Positions 11,561 to 22,418 of a DNA stretch of 64,000 nucleotides are shown piece after piece. The notes under the pieces are model-generated. The model was not told where the DNA came from, ran no database searches, and worked only from the letters and a program-made list of their open reading frames with translations. A program made the position numbers and the translations under genes. The stretch spans positions 1 through 64,000 of the forward strand of contig CANTFK010000705.1 of the NCBI GenBank assembly GCA_947646735.1, in the 5' to 3' direction. This stretch comes from Peronospora farinosa. Lineage: Eukaryota; Oomycota; Peronosporomycetes; Peronosporales; Peronosporaceae. Position 1 is the stretch's first letter. The number at the start of each line of letters is the position of its first letter.

Positions 11561-12215
11561 CTGGGGCCAACCCAAGAGGGATCGGGGACGACCGTTCAAA
11601 TACAGAGTCTTTCAATGTTGGACCGGGCCTTTCGATAAAGAGCTAGGTTGACTTCTTTAATAAACCAACTTAATATAACTTTGATAATAATCTATTCGTT
11701 TCTAGTCCTTCAAATTATTCCAAGATAACGGTCGTTTACCCCCGTGGTACCTATTTCTCCAGTTCAATTTCCTGGTGAGCGGTCCTTTAATTCTTTTATT
11801 TAACTGGCCCCTGAGCTCTCCACACAACGAAAAGCACTTTACCACACTGTACCGCCTGCCATTAAAAAAAAACTTAAATGGCGGCAGTCATCACGCAACG
11901 TGTGATGACGCTTTTTATGTCCTAATTTCATAGAGTACGTACGGTGGTCGTGGAACGGGTCACGAAGTGCTGTTAGGTGTAATGGGGTACCCTTCGTTTA
12001 TACTCTTAAAAAAATTTTTAATTACACTGATGACAGTGAAGCAGGTGCCTCAGAGCTTCACGTACACGTGAGCAGAGGAATTCTTATCAACAAGAAGTTA
12101 AGAAGAAAAGAGAACTGTATTTAATATAATTAAATTCCTAATAAGACTTATTTGTTATAACCTGTGTGAAATAAATATTAACCTACAACTATGTATGTAG
12201 ATAACCTCCCCTCCA
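11561..12215. other. non-coding, AT-rich
   Basis: No gene is seen. A perfect inverted repeat CATCACGCAACGTGTGATG lies near 11890, and ATTAAAAAAAAACTTAAAT just before it. The right end (CCCTCCA) is the left flank and target duplication of the copia element. Confidence 0.4.
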
Positions 12216-12544
12216 TCTTAATTTAAGTCGCTCTGTTTAAATGCATGATCGTAGTGGTTGCATTGAAGATGCGAAAAGTAAGTATCGGGCACACTGAGTT
12301 CCAGTACGCAGGGAGAAGAGAGAAGCAGACGACTTACGGCAGCAGTCGCGATGGCGTGTGCGACGCCGTGAGCTGTTGCGACGAGTGGAATGATCGCGTG
12401 ACTTTTGGATCGTATGGTGAGAGCGCAGTGAGAAGGTTGCATGAACGGTAGTGAAGAGCTATCGAGCGAGAGAGACCGACAGATAGCGAGCGCGAAGAAC
12501 TGTGTAATGAATGCCAGAATCCAAGAAGCCTTCTACAACGAACA
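12216..12544 (+). repeat. copia 5' LTR
   Basis: The LTR starts TCTTAATTTAAGTCGCTCTG (the TG start is mutated to TC) and ends CAACGAACA. It matches 24587-24916 along its length with about 5 percent differences counted by eye. It contains the unit CGAGCGAGAGAGACCGACAG. Confidence 0.85.
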
Positions 12545-13755
12545 GGTTATGAGATTAATTTCTGGCTCTGAGACGAACGGCACGCCAAGCACTGCAGCAC
12601 GCGTCACTGACGACGGTCACGAAACGGCTGCCGCACCGACAGCTGCAGCTGCTGCTACACCAGCTGCGCCAGCGGCTGCGATGGTCGTCGATTTTCCGCT
12701 CACGAAAGGGGCGAGAACTTGGCCATCAGCGCACGGATTCCCACTGCTTTCGAAAACATGACGAGCCGCATAGATCGACTTGAGATGTCGCTGATGCAAA
12801 TCGATGGGAAAGAGGGCCTACGCGGCACCCTCGAAAGTGGACTGTTTGACTCAGCTCTCGGCAGAAGGATTGGTGGAGGACTAATGAACCGCAAATTACT
12901 CGGGTTAATGCCTCCAAGAAGATCACCTGAGCCGCCAGCAGCTCCGCGGCCACGTCTGCGAGCTCCAATTTTGGGACAAATGTTGTTCGAGCCTCTCGAT
13001 TTACGAGTACCGCCACCGCAGCAGCAGCAACAGGCCCCGGCGATGCAACAAGCCTAAGCACAGCAAGCGTATGCGCCAATGCAACAACAGGCAGAGACAG
13101 CACCGGTTGCTGCACCAGAGACAGTACTGCAATGGTATTGGACGCCGTACGCGCGTCAGCGCAAGCTCGCGATCCGAAAGTTTGACGGCTTTGAACTGTA
13201 TCAAGGACTCGGCGCCGGCTTTCAGGACTGAGGACGCTCGCTCATCCGTACGGTGAACTTCTCACAGGCGGCGTGAGGCTTCCCGTGGGATGAAGATGAA
13301 AGAGTTGATCTCTTCGAGCATTACCTTAGGGAAGCCGCCGAGCGATACTACAATAAGCAAGTCGATGTTTGGTGGGAGCAGCTCCCAACTCTCGACCACA
13401 TCATGGAGAGCATGTTATAAGCGTTCAGGATGACGATCAAAGCGTCGCAATCGATGAAGCTATTCACGGACACGAAGGACCACAATAGGTCGTGGTCCGA
13501 ACACTATCTCTACATGGTCGCAGTGAGCGACGCGTGTGGAGGAGGCACCGATGCGCGGGTACTTGACAACATAGTACATTATGCGTCGGCGGATTTGTCG
13601 ACGATGCTCATGGTGAAGTTCGACGCAGGAAAAATCGAAAAATTTGCGCCAAGCTGAGTAGCTTGCGCACTTTGCCCAAGCAATCGAGGTAGACAGTCGT
13701 GCCGGCAAGTCACTGGGTAGCGAGCTCATCGCAGTCGCAAATGACTAGACACAGC
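12545..13755 (+). pseudogene. copia gag, broken
   Basis: Gag coats the element RNA in virus-like particles. Pieces are readable in several frames. An Ala/Pro-rich N-terminus reaches about 12690, and a coiled-coil-like MTSRIDRLEMSLMQ follows at about 12758-12800. A Pro/Gln-rich stretch ends at the stop near 13057. A conserved central portion has FPWDEDERVDLFEHYLREAA, WWEQLPTLDHIMESM and FTDTKDHNRSW (about 13280-13480). Stops occur at 13057 and near 13420, and frame changes near 12720 and 13210. The part after 13430 is open to 13657. Confidence 0.7.
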
Positions 13756-14916
13756 CCAAAGAAACGCGCACGTGCCACAACTGCAAGAAGCAGGGACTAC
13801 ATTTTAAAAAGGATTGTCGCTCCAAGAGGAAGGAGAAGAAGGGCAAAGACGACAACGAAGAAGTGCTACTGGTGACCGTTAAAGACAGCCAAGAAGATGC
13901 GAGCTCCAACTGGAGCCTTGACAGCGGCGCCAGCCGCCACATCGTGATAGACGATCGTTTACTCATCGACAGCAAGCAGTACAACGATGAGATCTTTCTT
14001 GCTGACAACAAGAAGCTCGTGCTCATGAAGGTCGGACGGGTGCGCCTGTTTGTGACAGCTCGCGGCGAGCAGCGTCAGATAGAGCTGTAGGATGTTTACT
14101 ACGCGCCAAGTCTTGCGCACAATCTCATCAGCTCGGGAAGCTCGAGCAGCTTGGGTACGCACTCACGTACACTGTCGATGGGTGTAAAGTCTTACGGCGA
14201 TCAAATGGACACGTCGCGTTTGACGTTACGGTGGGCAATAGTGATCTGGTCGTCGAGAAGTCCAGCGCGATCAAAACAGCAGACGGGATCTTTGCTGCTC
14301 TTGAGGAGGAGGCGACGGCAGATGTGTCGCCCGATGTGCAAGAAGCGACACTCGTTAACTTTCACCAGAGGTTCGGGCATTTATCGTATGACACGATCGA
14401 GAGGATCGCGAAGAACTCAGGCAGTGTAATTTGCATCACGAATCACAGACGTTTGACGTGCATCACGTGTGCCCAGAGCAAACAGAAGAAGAACAGTCAT
14501 AGCAAGAAGGACACCGGAGAACATTCTCCAATTGATCGTGTCGGCGGAGTGATATGCTCCGATGACAAACGGTCATTGACACCGGCTGATCGCTTGCGGA
14601 ACCAATATCTTGTTAATTTCGTCGATCATAAGAGTAATTACTGCCGCATCTTCCTGTCTAAGACCATGGATGCCGCCGCAAAGAAGCTCGAGCATTTCCT
14701 CGCTTTCTTTGAGCTAGAGTTCAATTGCAAGGTCGCCATGTTGTGCATAGACGAAGGAGGAGAGTACCAGAATGTCGACTTGTTTTGCAAGCAGACTGGT
14801 GTCGCTCACCAAGTGAGTGAGGTGCGCAATCAAGCGTCCAACGGAATAGCCGAAGTATGCACCGGACGGTGTTAAACATGACGCGGACGATGATCTTTGC
14901 GTCGGGACTGCCTTTT
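13756..14916 (+). pseudogene. copia pol, first part: zinc knuckle, protease, integrase N-half
   Basis: A perfect retroviral knuckle CHNCKKQGLHFKKDC lies at about 13773-13817. The protease active site DSGAS is at 13920-13934, followed by VYYAPSLAHNLISS across a TAG. The integrase pre-domain reads NFHQRFGHLSYDTIERIAKN with C-x2-C downstream (14355-14480), an HHCC zinc module. Core pieces (NFVDHKSNYCRIF, CIDEGGEYQN) run on to ASNGIAE near 14850. A frameshift then leads to MHRTVLNMTRTMIFASGLP, which runs into the gypsy insertion at 14917. The main open frame here is 14231-14875. Confidence 0.85.
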
Positions 14917-15234
14917 TGTAACGGGCTAAAGACCCGTTACCGTCTTACACTAAAAGGGCGTTGAGGAAGCGCTCTTAATTAACTTGTAACTATAACTCTG
15001 TTTTATCTTTGTTTTGTTTTAATTCGCAGTAAGTGCGAGTATGTTCCCTACCTCATGGGAACCACTCAATATGGAAGTCAATTTATTATTGGCTAATTAT
15101 TGGGTCTGGCACCCCAATAATAAACCAATAATAAAAGGACGCGCGGTATCCGCTAATCGGATACTGCCCTATTCCTACTTATTTAATTATGTATTAATCC
15201 TATAACTCCTTATGCAATTGGTTGCCCCATTACA
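14917..15234 (-). repeat. A1 gypsy 3' LTR (318 bp)
   Basis: Read in the element's sense, it starts TGTAATGGGGC and ends CCCGTTACA. The polypurine tract AAAGAGGGGGGGGTGA lies directly upstream in sense (15235-15250). Internal inverted blocks around TTATTATTGG and CCCAATAATAAACC can fold. Confidence 0.9.
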
Positions 15235-15348
15235 TCACCCCCCCCTCTTTAAGTTGCGCTTACCTCAACGTAAGCACAAATCGCAGAAAGTTTCTTTTCG
15301 ACCAACGGCGTAACTCCGAACCTGCTCAGTTAGACTTAACTGATCAGC

Positions 15349-16744
15349 ATGGACCCTAGGCGTCCACGAAACAATGTCTCTGACAGCCAGAACTGGGAAC
15401 ACCAAGCGACAATCCGTAGAGAGCAGGCGCCGCAGGTCATGGATGGGGACTTGAAACCGTGGCGTATGTATGGTCTTGAAGGTGCTGTCGAACCCGAGCC
15501 ACTGGAGGTCATGAAGGACCTTTTCACGCGATACCGTACAGTGAGAGGCAAAGCGACGAACAACGCATATACCGACGATGCGTTGCAGAGATCTTGGTGT
15601 GCCTTTATCAGGCGCTGGAACGCGAGCCGGCGTGAAGGAACGCCCATTACGTCCTGGCTAGACGGTCGCGAGGGAACGCGTGATAGACACGCTATTGGCG
15701 ACCTGCGCCGGCGCATCTGTCGTATGACTTGTGACGAGTATCACCTTTGTTACGTCCACATACGTGAGGGATGTCCAACGTGCAACGTGGGCAGATCGCG
15801 ACCGGTCCGGCAGGAATGGGACGACTTGGTGTGCGCGCGAGGCATGCCCGATCATACTCGTCCATGGATTGCCCGTTATAAGAGAAGTCCTTCGGAGCTC
15901 CAGATGTCCGAGCTGCGGCGAGTGAGAGCGTGTCTTTACGATCGTCGTGGGCGTTCACGTAGCCGAGGTCGTCAACCGTATCATCCGTATGCTCCCGAGC
16001 CTCGTAATAGGTCTCGGTCTCGGAGTCTCTCGAAAGGTCTCGTGGTTTCGTTGCTCGCGAGCATTACGGCTCGCGAGATCGGGGATGGAACCGGCAGCGT
16101 CGGTCGCGATCACCGTCTTTCTACGGGACTCATAGTCCTCGACCACGTCCGGGACAGCGTACTCGATGGCTCCCATGTATTGTCCGTCGAAGAATATCCC
16201 AACCAGCGAACCCTGTAATGTTTCTCGACATAGTTCTTCATGGGCGCCGAGTTATTACTCGGCGCCTGGGGCTTGTGATCTTCGTGATCGACAATTCGGT
16301 TAACAATCCAGCGTCTCGCACCCGATGCATCTACTAAGGGAGGAGGAGCATCACGACGGAAGACCTCTGGCGATGAGCACCGATTCTCGCAAATGGGCGC
16401 CTGTAAAGTCGAATGATGAGCTGCGCCTACTCCGCGCTGAAGCCGAGGAATCGAAGAATGCCCTACTTGATGCTCGCGAGATGGCTGAGAGAGATCAAGA
16501 TCGTGCGGATGCTGCGGCTGAGGCTGCTGAGCGGACTCAACGTGAGCAGCTGGTACTGGTTGAGCGCCTACGTCAACTTGAGACGACTGCGTTCGGAGGA
16601 CCCCAGAAGATCGAGTCTGCACTCGTTCGGGCAGGACTTGGTCCCAGTCGTCGTCAACGTCGTCGTCAAAGGATGTCGGATTTCGAGCCGGCGCAGAAGA
16701 GCGGGGAAGATTCGAAGGGAGATCCGCCGGTAGGTAAGCCTTGA
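15349..16744 (+). CDS. antisense extra ORF of gypsy A1 (helical domain, RS-rich, coiled coil)
   Basis: This frame runs opposite to gag-pol. The first part (15349-16218, ATG 115 bp from the 3' LTR, 289 codons) begins with a Trp-rich helical domain: PWRMYGLEGA, EVMKDLFTRYR, then ALQRSWCAFIRRWN and SWLDGREGTRD. A C-x2-C stretch (GCPTCNVGRSR) and an Arg/Ser-rich region (RNRSRSRSLSKG) follow. The Arg/Ser character appears to continue in another frame, and a coiled coil rich in Ala, Glu and Arg follows at 16325-16744 (AEAEESKNALLDAREMAERD). The first 760 bases lie beyond the pol stop, so it is not a shadow of pol. Element A2 has the same domains in the same place (54890-55983). I know no function; an RNA-binding or regulatory role is only a guess from composition. 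A frameshift near 16020-16220 suggests this copy is broken. Confidence 0.6.
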
Positions 16745-16817
16745 GGCGCCTGACGTAGAAAGTCGGGTGCAAACGCATAGATGTAGGTATGTCTAGCGTG
16801 TAATCGTTACGATGCAC
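16110..16817 (-). CDS. A1 integrase C-terminal region with chromodomain
   Basis: The frame opens with the integrase tail motif SMRLHPTFYVRRLKAYLP. A long Pro/Gln/Ser-rich linker follows, then a chromodomain near the C-terminus: RRWIVNRIVDHED, then YRVRWLGYSSTDNTWEP. Chromodomains of gypsy chromoviruses steer integration to modified histones. The upstream integrase is separated by frameshifts. The 5' half overlaps the opposite-strand coiled-coil frame. Confidence 0.8.
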   Translation of the reverse strand: MHRNDYTLDIPTSMRLHPTFYVRRLKAYLPADLPSNLPRSSAPARNPTSFDDDVDDDWDQVLPERVQTRSSGVLRTQSSQVDVGAQPVPAAHVESAQQPQPQHPHDLDLSQPSREHQVGHSSIPRLQRGVGAAHHSTLQAPICENRCSSPEVFRRDAPPPLVDASGARRWIVNRIVDHEDHKPQAPSNNSAPMKNYVEKHYRVRWLGYSSTDNTWEPSSTLSRTWSRTMSPVERR

Positions 16818-16892
16818 CTAAACAACCCGAAATGGGCCAAAATATCTTGGCTCTAACTTATCAGCGCCCAAATTCGTCACTGAGGTTTTCGG

Positions 16893-17996
16893 TCATCCAC
16901 TCGTTGATAACAATACTCTGTCACCTTCTCGAAATTTTGACATATTTTTTCGACCTCTTCTGTCTGCATCCTTTTTTTGCTTGTCGACTGCCTCTTGTAA
17001 TGCATCACGCACAAAACGCGTGATTCCTTGTCGTAATAGCAGAAATTGGGTTACTGCAGCCGAACTTACAGGCGACGTATTTTCTTTGGGTAAATTGGCA
17101 ACGGGAGACGCGATGGAAAGCATCGCGTCAGGATTCGATATACCGTTGGCCACTTACCAGTATTAGGTGCATCGGCAGCAACCTTTTCCTCATCGTAATC
17201 AATCATCAATAGTTTTGGCGCAATTCCATCCGTAGATACTCCTCAACCAAGCTTTGAGTCAGGGTGCTCTGAAGCTGAGAGAGCAAGTAGCGCCGGAACG
17301 CGAGGTTGCCTCGCGTTGTTAACGAAAAAGGGCGTCAACCCGGTTAACGCATGGACAGAATTGTTGATTGCAAACTCTGCAAGTGGTAGAAACGAACTTT
17401 ATGACGAGAACGTTGTTTCATCACTGCGCAAGATATATTCGAGCACTGTTCACACGCTCCGTTTGCCCATCCGTCTCTGGATGGGTCGTCATTGACATAA
17501 GCAACAGGTCACTGTCCGAAACAATAGATTCTGGCAAGCCGTGATGCCTAAAGATAAGATCAATGAAAATCTTCGCTTTCGTCTCCGCCGTAATGTTGGC
17601 GGAGACCGGAGCAAAATGCACCATTTCGCTAAATTGATCCACTAGAACCAATACGCCCGTGCGTTTCTGTTCATCCGGTGGAAGGCGATAGATACAATCC
17701 ATGCTGACCGAGCGCCAGGCTTCCGTAGCAATCGGAAGCGGACGCAATGGGGCTTGTGAGGATGGCGCGGGCATCACACGCTGACAGGTTTCACAGGAGC
17801 GCACCCATTTCTGGATGTACTTATACATTCGCGGCCAGAAAAATACGCGAGAAATAGCCGCAAAAGGCTTTTCGCGACCCAGGTGTCCGCCTGCTTGGTT
17901 GTCGTGAAATTTATGAACCAATCGGGCTCGAAGGTCTTCACCAGCATAGATGGCGATGCGCGGGGAATCAAAGACGCCCATCGTGTACGCCAGCAA
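16893..17996 (-). pseudogene. A1 integrase, broken
   Basis: The frame 17421-17996 carries the zinc-binding module HKFHDNQAGGHLGREK with CETCQR, and the start of the catalytic core: SMDCIYRLP (first Asp), VLVDQFSEMVHFAPVSA and IVSDSDLL (second Asp region). It then jumps to HPETDGQTERVN, so part of the core between the second Asp and the Glu helix is missing or altered. The next piece (16893-17153) reads RNMSKFREGDRVLLSTSG, the usual post-core segment. It cannot make an active enzyme. Confidence 0.8.
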
Positions 17997-18972
17997 CGGT
18001 GCGTCAAGCGCGTAACACTTAATGTTATCTCGTGTGGTTTCGTCAACTTAGCGAGTATGTTTTTACTAGAGTATCTTAGATAATTAATAATTCCCGTAAA
18101 GAAGGTACCATTTGCATAGGATTCAGCGATCTGAGTTCGGATCGACAGCACGGGGTTCGAAATCATCGTATTGACCCCCAGCTCAATACAACACGCACAT
18201 ATATCTTCATCTTCATTAACATTCTCAGTTTGATGACCCATGTCGCGTCGAGGATCGTAATAAGGACGACGAGAAAGCGCGTTAGCGAGAATGTTATTCT
18301 TGCCAGGCTTGTAATGCACCACAAAATTATACTCGGCAAAAAATGACAACCACCGTGCCATACGCTGGAACAAGTGAGGACTCTTGACGGCGGTACGAAA
18401 TGATGCTTGATCTGTGTAGATAAAAAACATATTTTTGCCGAGCGAATATACTCTGAACTTGATTAGCGCGTAACGCATAGCCAAAAGATCATCGTCGTGT
18501 ATCGGATAATTTTTCTCTGCAGGTTTCATCTGACGTGATTGAAAACTTACGACTCGCTCTCGACCCTCGTCATCAAATTGCATGAGGGCACATCCTATAG
18601 CGAAATTACTCGTGGCACATACGACGTGGAATGGCTTATAGTCGTCAGGTAGCATCAACACAGGATCGTCGGCAAGCTCTTCTTCACGGAGTCGAAGGCA
18701 TATTGATGTTCTGCTTTCCATAACCATACTGCGTCTTTCTTGAGCAATGTCGATAATGGCTGAATTAGCTCAGCATAGTTCTTCGTACACTTATGCAAGT
18801 AATTCGCCAGACCGAGCCATTGACTTAATTCAGTTTGGTTCCTGGGCGTTGGCCAGGAACAGATCGATGAGATCTTCTCAGGATCAGCGCGGACACCTTC
18901 CTTGCTGACGTAACAACCGAGTACTGGAATCTCGGGAGCGCAGAAGACACATTTCTTCAAATTAGCATACAA
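17774..18972 (-). pseudogene. A1 RT thumb/connection and RNase H
   Basis: The frame 18655-18972 encodes the RT thumb and connection: KLYANLKKCVFCAPEIPVLG, then SQWLGLANYLHKCTKNY. After a shift, 17774-18727 encodes RNase H: FHVVCATSNFAIGCALMQFD, QSRQMKPAEKNYPIHDDDLL and VVHYKPGKNNILANALSRR. The usual first acidic residue (CDASDFAIG in related copies) is changed to CATSNFAIG here, a likely catalytic loss. Confidence 0.85.
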
Positions 18973-19052
18973 TTTATTTATTTATTCTCGCGCATAACTT
19001 GAAACACCTGCTTCAAGTGTCGAAGGTGTACCTCCGTAGCGCTGAGCTTTTG

Positions 19053-19793
19053 CTAAGCGCGGCTGTGAACAAAAATGTCGTCAAAGTAGCTCGGTGCAAA
19101 GTCGCGAAGTGGGCGAAGTACTTGTGTCACCATACGATTGAACGTAGCTGGAGCATTTTTAAGACCTTGTGGTATGACTAGCCACTCCCAAAGCATCCCG
19201 CTTGGGGTGCTGACTGCAGTGAACGGAATGTCACTGTCTCTCATGAGGATCTGATAGAAACCGTCTGTCAGATCTTTGGCGCTGTAGATCTCGCTCCCGG
19301 ACATGGTATTCAATACCATGTCTTTTCAAGGGATAGGCGTTTGAGCCGTGATTGTGGCGTCATTCAGCTTGTTGAAGGCATCCACAATGCACCAACCGCC
19401 GGTGGCTTTCTTCACACAGAAAGTCGGGCTCGAATGTCGCGAGATACTCTCGCGGACATGGCCAGCCTTGTGGCGACCCTCGAAAAATTCATCAATAGCG
19501 ATGACTTGGTCTCGCGGTAACGCCCACTGCCGTGTCACGCAATATTTCAAACCTGACACGAGATCTATCTCGTGCTGCACTTCACGATCCGCTGGGAGCT
19601 CAGCTGGAATTTTCTCCGGGAAAATATCGGCGTACTCACGGGCGATATCGTATACAGGGTTGCCCGAAGCACGAAGAGTATCCCAAGACTGTGCCGCGAA
19701 GCGTTCTTCGCGCGCTGATGTAGGCTCGGCGCTCTTCGGGCGAGCCTCCAGAACTTCTTCACTGGCTGCTTCGGTGGCTAAAACGATGCACAC
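19053..19793 (-). pseudogene. A1 reverse transcriptase fingers and palm
   Basis: The frame 19326-19793 has the RT lead-in ELPADREVQHEIDLV and [20 protein letters not shown]. An in-frame stop falls just before KDMVLN. The frame 19053-19319 continues with KDLTDGFYQILMRDSDI (where related copies have AIDLTDG), PQGLKNAPATFNRM and the catalytic YFDD. This is a typical gypsy palm broken by one stop and one altered motif. Confidence 0.88.
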
Positions 19794-19887
19794 TTGCTCG
19801 ATGTCGCCGGCCTTGAGGTCATGAAGGAATTCTTACCATGTAAGGCCTGGCAGAGATGTGTATCTGCAGCAGTGCACGGTGGGCTCG

Positions 19888-20571
19888 CTACCTCAATGTA
19901 GCGGCCACGATGTATAGACCCTCCACATATTCAAGTGTACATACGAATTCCGCCACTACGGAATCAAATGCATCAGCATGTTGACGTAAATCTCGTCGTC
20001 TCGATGATCGGCGTGCTCCTTTCTTGCGTTTTCTCTTTCGTCTCGAGCCCCTGCTTGAGACTGGCACGTCGCTATCACAAGAGGATGATGTACCCCCTCT
20101 AGACGTGGGATCTGTCTCCACCACGTCGGTCTCATGCGGATCCATAGTCCGCCCATTCTCGTCAATCAAAAGCGGGACCTCGTCTCCGACCGCTACACTT
20201 GTTTGCGGGAGCCTCTGCTCGACCGCCTCGATATTTATCGGGAGCCTCTGCTCGTCCAATGTACTTGTACGCGGGAGCCCCTGCTCGACCGCTTCAATAT
20301 TGATCGGAAGCCTCTGCTCGTCCGGTGTGCTTGTACGCGGGAGCCCCTGCTCGACCGCCTCGATGTGAATCGGGAACCCCTTTTCGACCGATGTCTGTGT
20401 ATGCGGGAACCGCTGTTCGACCGCCTCGATCTGTGGCTCCATCAGTGTAACGGAACATACTGCGCACAGAGGGCCATCGCTCTCTCTGTGTTGACTACTA
20501 TTCGTGGCGAGTTCGTTCACGACCCTGACGTGAGGACAATCGGATGAAGCGACCAACAAATGAGTAAACAC
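19888..20571 (-). CDS. A1 protease-RT linker with VEQGLP repeats
   Basis: The frame contains repeats of about 16 residues built on EAVEQGLPRTST alternating with PDEQRLPINI. A Cys/Ser patch and a strongly basic run (RRKRKRKKGARRSSRRR) follow. The gypsy A2 has a comparable VEQGFP-repeat linker in the same place (50769-51584), so this is a lineage feature rather than noise. The role is unknown; it may be a spacer or a nucleic-acid-binding basic tail. Confidence 0.65.
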   Translation of the reverse strand: MFTHLLVASSDCPHVRVVNELATNSSQHRESDGPLCAVCSVTLMEPQIEAVEQRFPHTQTSVEKGFPIHIEAVEQGLPRTSTPDEQRLPINIEAVEQGLPRTSTLDEQRLPINIEAVEQRLPQTSVAVGDEVPLLIDENGRTMDPHETDVVETDPTSRGGTSSSCDSDVPVSSRGSRRKRKRKKGARRSSRRRDLRQHADAFDSVVAEFVCTLEYVEGLYIVAATLR

Positions 20572-20616
20572 TTCACTGACGTCATAACCGCTTCGTCGTT
20601 TGACGGACCGAGATAG

Positions 20617-21057
20617 TCAATCTATCTTTGGCTGATACCGTGACAGCCACGGTATCCCAAGTATGCAATGAAATGAATAGTTCATCTCGTACACCAAAAA
20701 TTTGTCGTTGCTCTGGAAACCGTCGAAAGTGTACGGTAAAACCACTTTTTTACGCGGGACACGTTTTGGTTGTTCATCGGCAAGTTTGACAACGATGTCG
20801 CCTGGACCTTCTCGAAACGTGACAGTCGACGGGAGAAGGGACAAACAGGATGCGCAAAAGAAGTTGTTGGAAGCGCCAGAATCCAACAACGCTCGGAGTG
20901 GTCGCTTCACTCCTGCAACGATGAGACTGATAATAATCAGTCTCGAATCATCGCGCTTGGTGGTGGCATTGAAGTGAGTATGAATCACTTTGGGGCTAGG
21001 AGCCCGAACTGCCACCTGAGTACTCGGGGCTCCATTTCTGCCAGTAGGGCGCCCCAC
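20617..21057 (-). CDS. A1 retropepsin
   Basis: The frame has LRALLDSGASNNFF (active-site Asp), a flap region, DKFLVYEMNYSFHCILG and IPWLSRYQPKID, the usual order for a gypsy aspartic protease that cleaves Gag-Pol. It lies directly downstream of gag on the minus strand and ends at a stop before the linker. Confidence 0.85.
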   Translation of the reverse strand: MGRPTGRNGAPSTQVAVRAPSPKVIHTHFNATTKRDDSRLIIISLIVAGVKRPLRALLDSGASNNFFCASCLSLLPSTVTFREGPGDIVVKLADEQPKRVPRKKVVLPYTFDGFQSNDKFLVYEMNYSFHCILGIPWLSRYQPKID

Positions 21058-21253
21058 GCCTACTGGAACCGCTCGATTTGTGGCGGTACAACCGACGACA
21101 CAACATCTACTCGTTAGACAGCTGTGTTCATCGTCACCGGCGCAGGTGCACGACAGACAGCCGCACGATGGCCTGTTTTACCACTTCATCGTGTTAGGAT
21201 TGCGAATGTCGCGGCTTAATGATTTGCCGCGACCACGAGAGGACTCAATTGCA

Positions 21254-22050
21254 TCAATTTCCATTGGCTCTGGGCCGGGAATGTTGTGACGCTGCGTGCA
21301 GGTACGACGACGCGACAGTGTAATCCTCACGAAGCGCGAGGGCAAATGCCTCCTCGAGGGACTTTGTCTCATCACGTGTGAGGCAGTAACGCGTCATGCC
21401 CTCTTGCATACCAAAAATAAAGACATGGACTTGTGAAGCCATGTCAATTGGCTGCGTGGTAATGCACGAAGCAAGATGACGTGTCTTCTGCACGTAGTCA
21501 CGCATCGACAGCTTGACCTGTCTAAGTGAGAAGAAATCTGCACACAAGCGAGATTCATCTTGAAGAGTCTCGAAAGCCAGTCGTAAGTCACGCTGGATAT
21601 CGTCCAGCGTGAGGAAAGTCGACTCATCTACGACGAGCTTTCCGAGAGCCCATTCCTTGGCTTTGTCAGCAAGACGAGACAACAGGAAATTGACTTTGGC
21701 CGTCGGAGCGTCAATTAATCTTGACGCTATTGCAATATCCACTTCGCGAAACCAGCGATTGAGAGGGAGACGATCCGGACCATCACCGGAGTACGTTGAC
21801 GTCTCCATCTTGATAGCATCATGGTGCGAAGTGCGCGAGAGAGTCAATACTCGCCGATTCGCTTCGGCGAGCTCGCGCACCATAAATTCTTTGATGGCGG
21901 CACGTTTGTCATCGGACGTCGCTTAGCTCAGCAGCGACGTCACGATAATATCACTAGACACCGCCGCTAGACGGTGTGCTCCACCGAGGTGAAATGTGGG
22001 AATTCATAATGCTCCAGCGAGACCGCTGGCGCCACCGAAGATTTGTCCAT
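21254..22050 (-). pseudogene. A1 gag, broken
   Basis: The open part 21254-21883 reads like the A2 gag: [31 protein letters not shown] and MRDYVQKTRHLASCI. Upstream the start (about 22050) is separated by stops. Downstream the zinc knuckle is reduced to a GKTGHRAAVC remnant near 21150. Gag would form the particle shell. Confidence 0.8.
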
Positions 22051-22097
22051 GTTCATCTCGAATCTGGTCATTGGAAGGACTACAAAGTGCTACCAGG

Positions 22098-22413
22098 TGT
22101 AACGGGCTAAGGACCCGTTACCGTCTTACAATAAATGGGTGTTGAGGAAGCGCTCTTAATTAACTCGTAAATATAACTCTGCTTTATTTGTTTTGTTTTA
22201 ATTCGCAGTAAGTGCGATTATGTTCCCTAGCTCATGGGAACCACTCAATATGGAAGTCAATTTATTTTTGGCTCATTATTGGGTCTGGCACCCCAATAAT
22301 GAACCAATAATAGAATGACGCGCAGTATCCGCTAATCGGATACTGCCCTATGCCTACTTATGTAATTATGTATTAATCCTATAACTACTTATGCAATAGG
22401 TAAACCCATTACA
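22098..22413 (-). repeat. A1 gypsy 5' LTR (316 bp)
   Basis: This is the partner of 14917-15234. In sense it is followed by a two-base spacer and the primer binding site TGGTAGCAC (22087-22095 on the plus strand as GTGCTACCA). The same nine bases follow the LTRs at 6605, 46154 and 49216, and would pair with an initiator-Met-like tRNA 3' end. Confidence 0.9.
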
Positions 22414-22418
22414 CTTTG

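Larger units (their letters stand above)
14917..22413 (-). mobile_element. Ty3/gypsy element A1, nested in the copia integrase, degenerate
   Basis: This is a 7.5 kb element in reverse orientation, with LTRs at 14917-15234 and 22098-22413. The flanks are CTTTT (14912-14916) and CTTTG (22414-22418), consistent with a five-base target duplication inside the copia codons for GLP-LTFSGDA. On the minus strand the order is gag, protease, a repeat-rich linker, RT, RNase H, integrase, chromodomain, with an extra opposite-strand frame next to the 3' LTR. The two LTRs differ at roughly 20 positions by eye (about 7 percent), and pol has many breaks, so it is an old copy. Confidence 0.92.

Noticed and set aside
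19348..19824. 158-codon plus-strand frame opposite A1 RT
   Set aside because: It is an exact antisense shadow of the RT reading frame with no counterpart opposite the A2 RT, unlike the antisense ORF next to the 3' LTR.
20024..20547. plus-strand frames with LCSTASI/LVRGSPC repeats
   Set aside because: They are reverse-strand shadows of the VEQGLP repeat linker of element A1; the same kind of shadow appears opposite 50769-51584.
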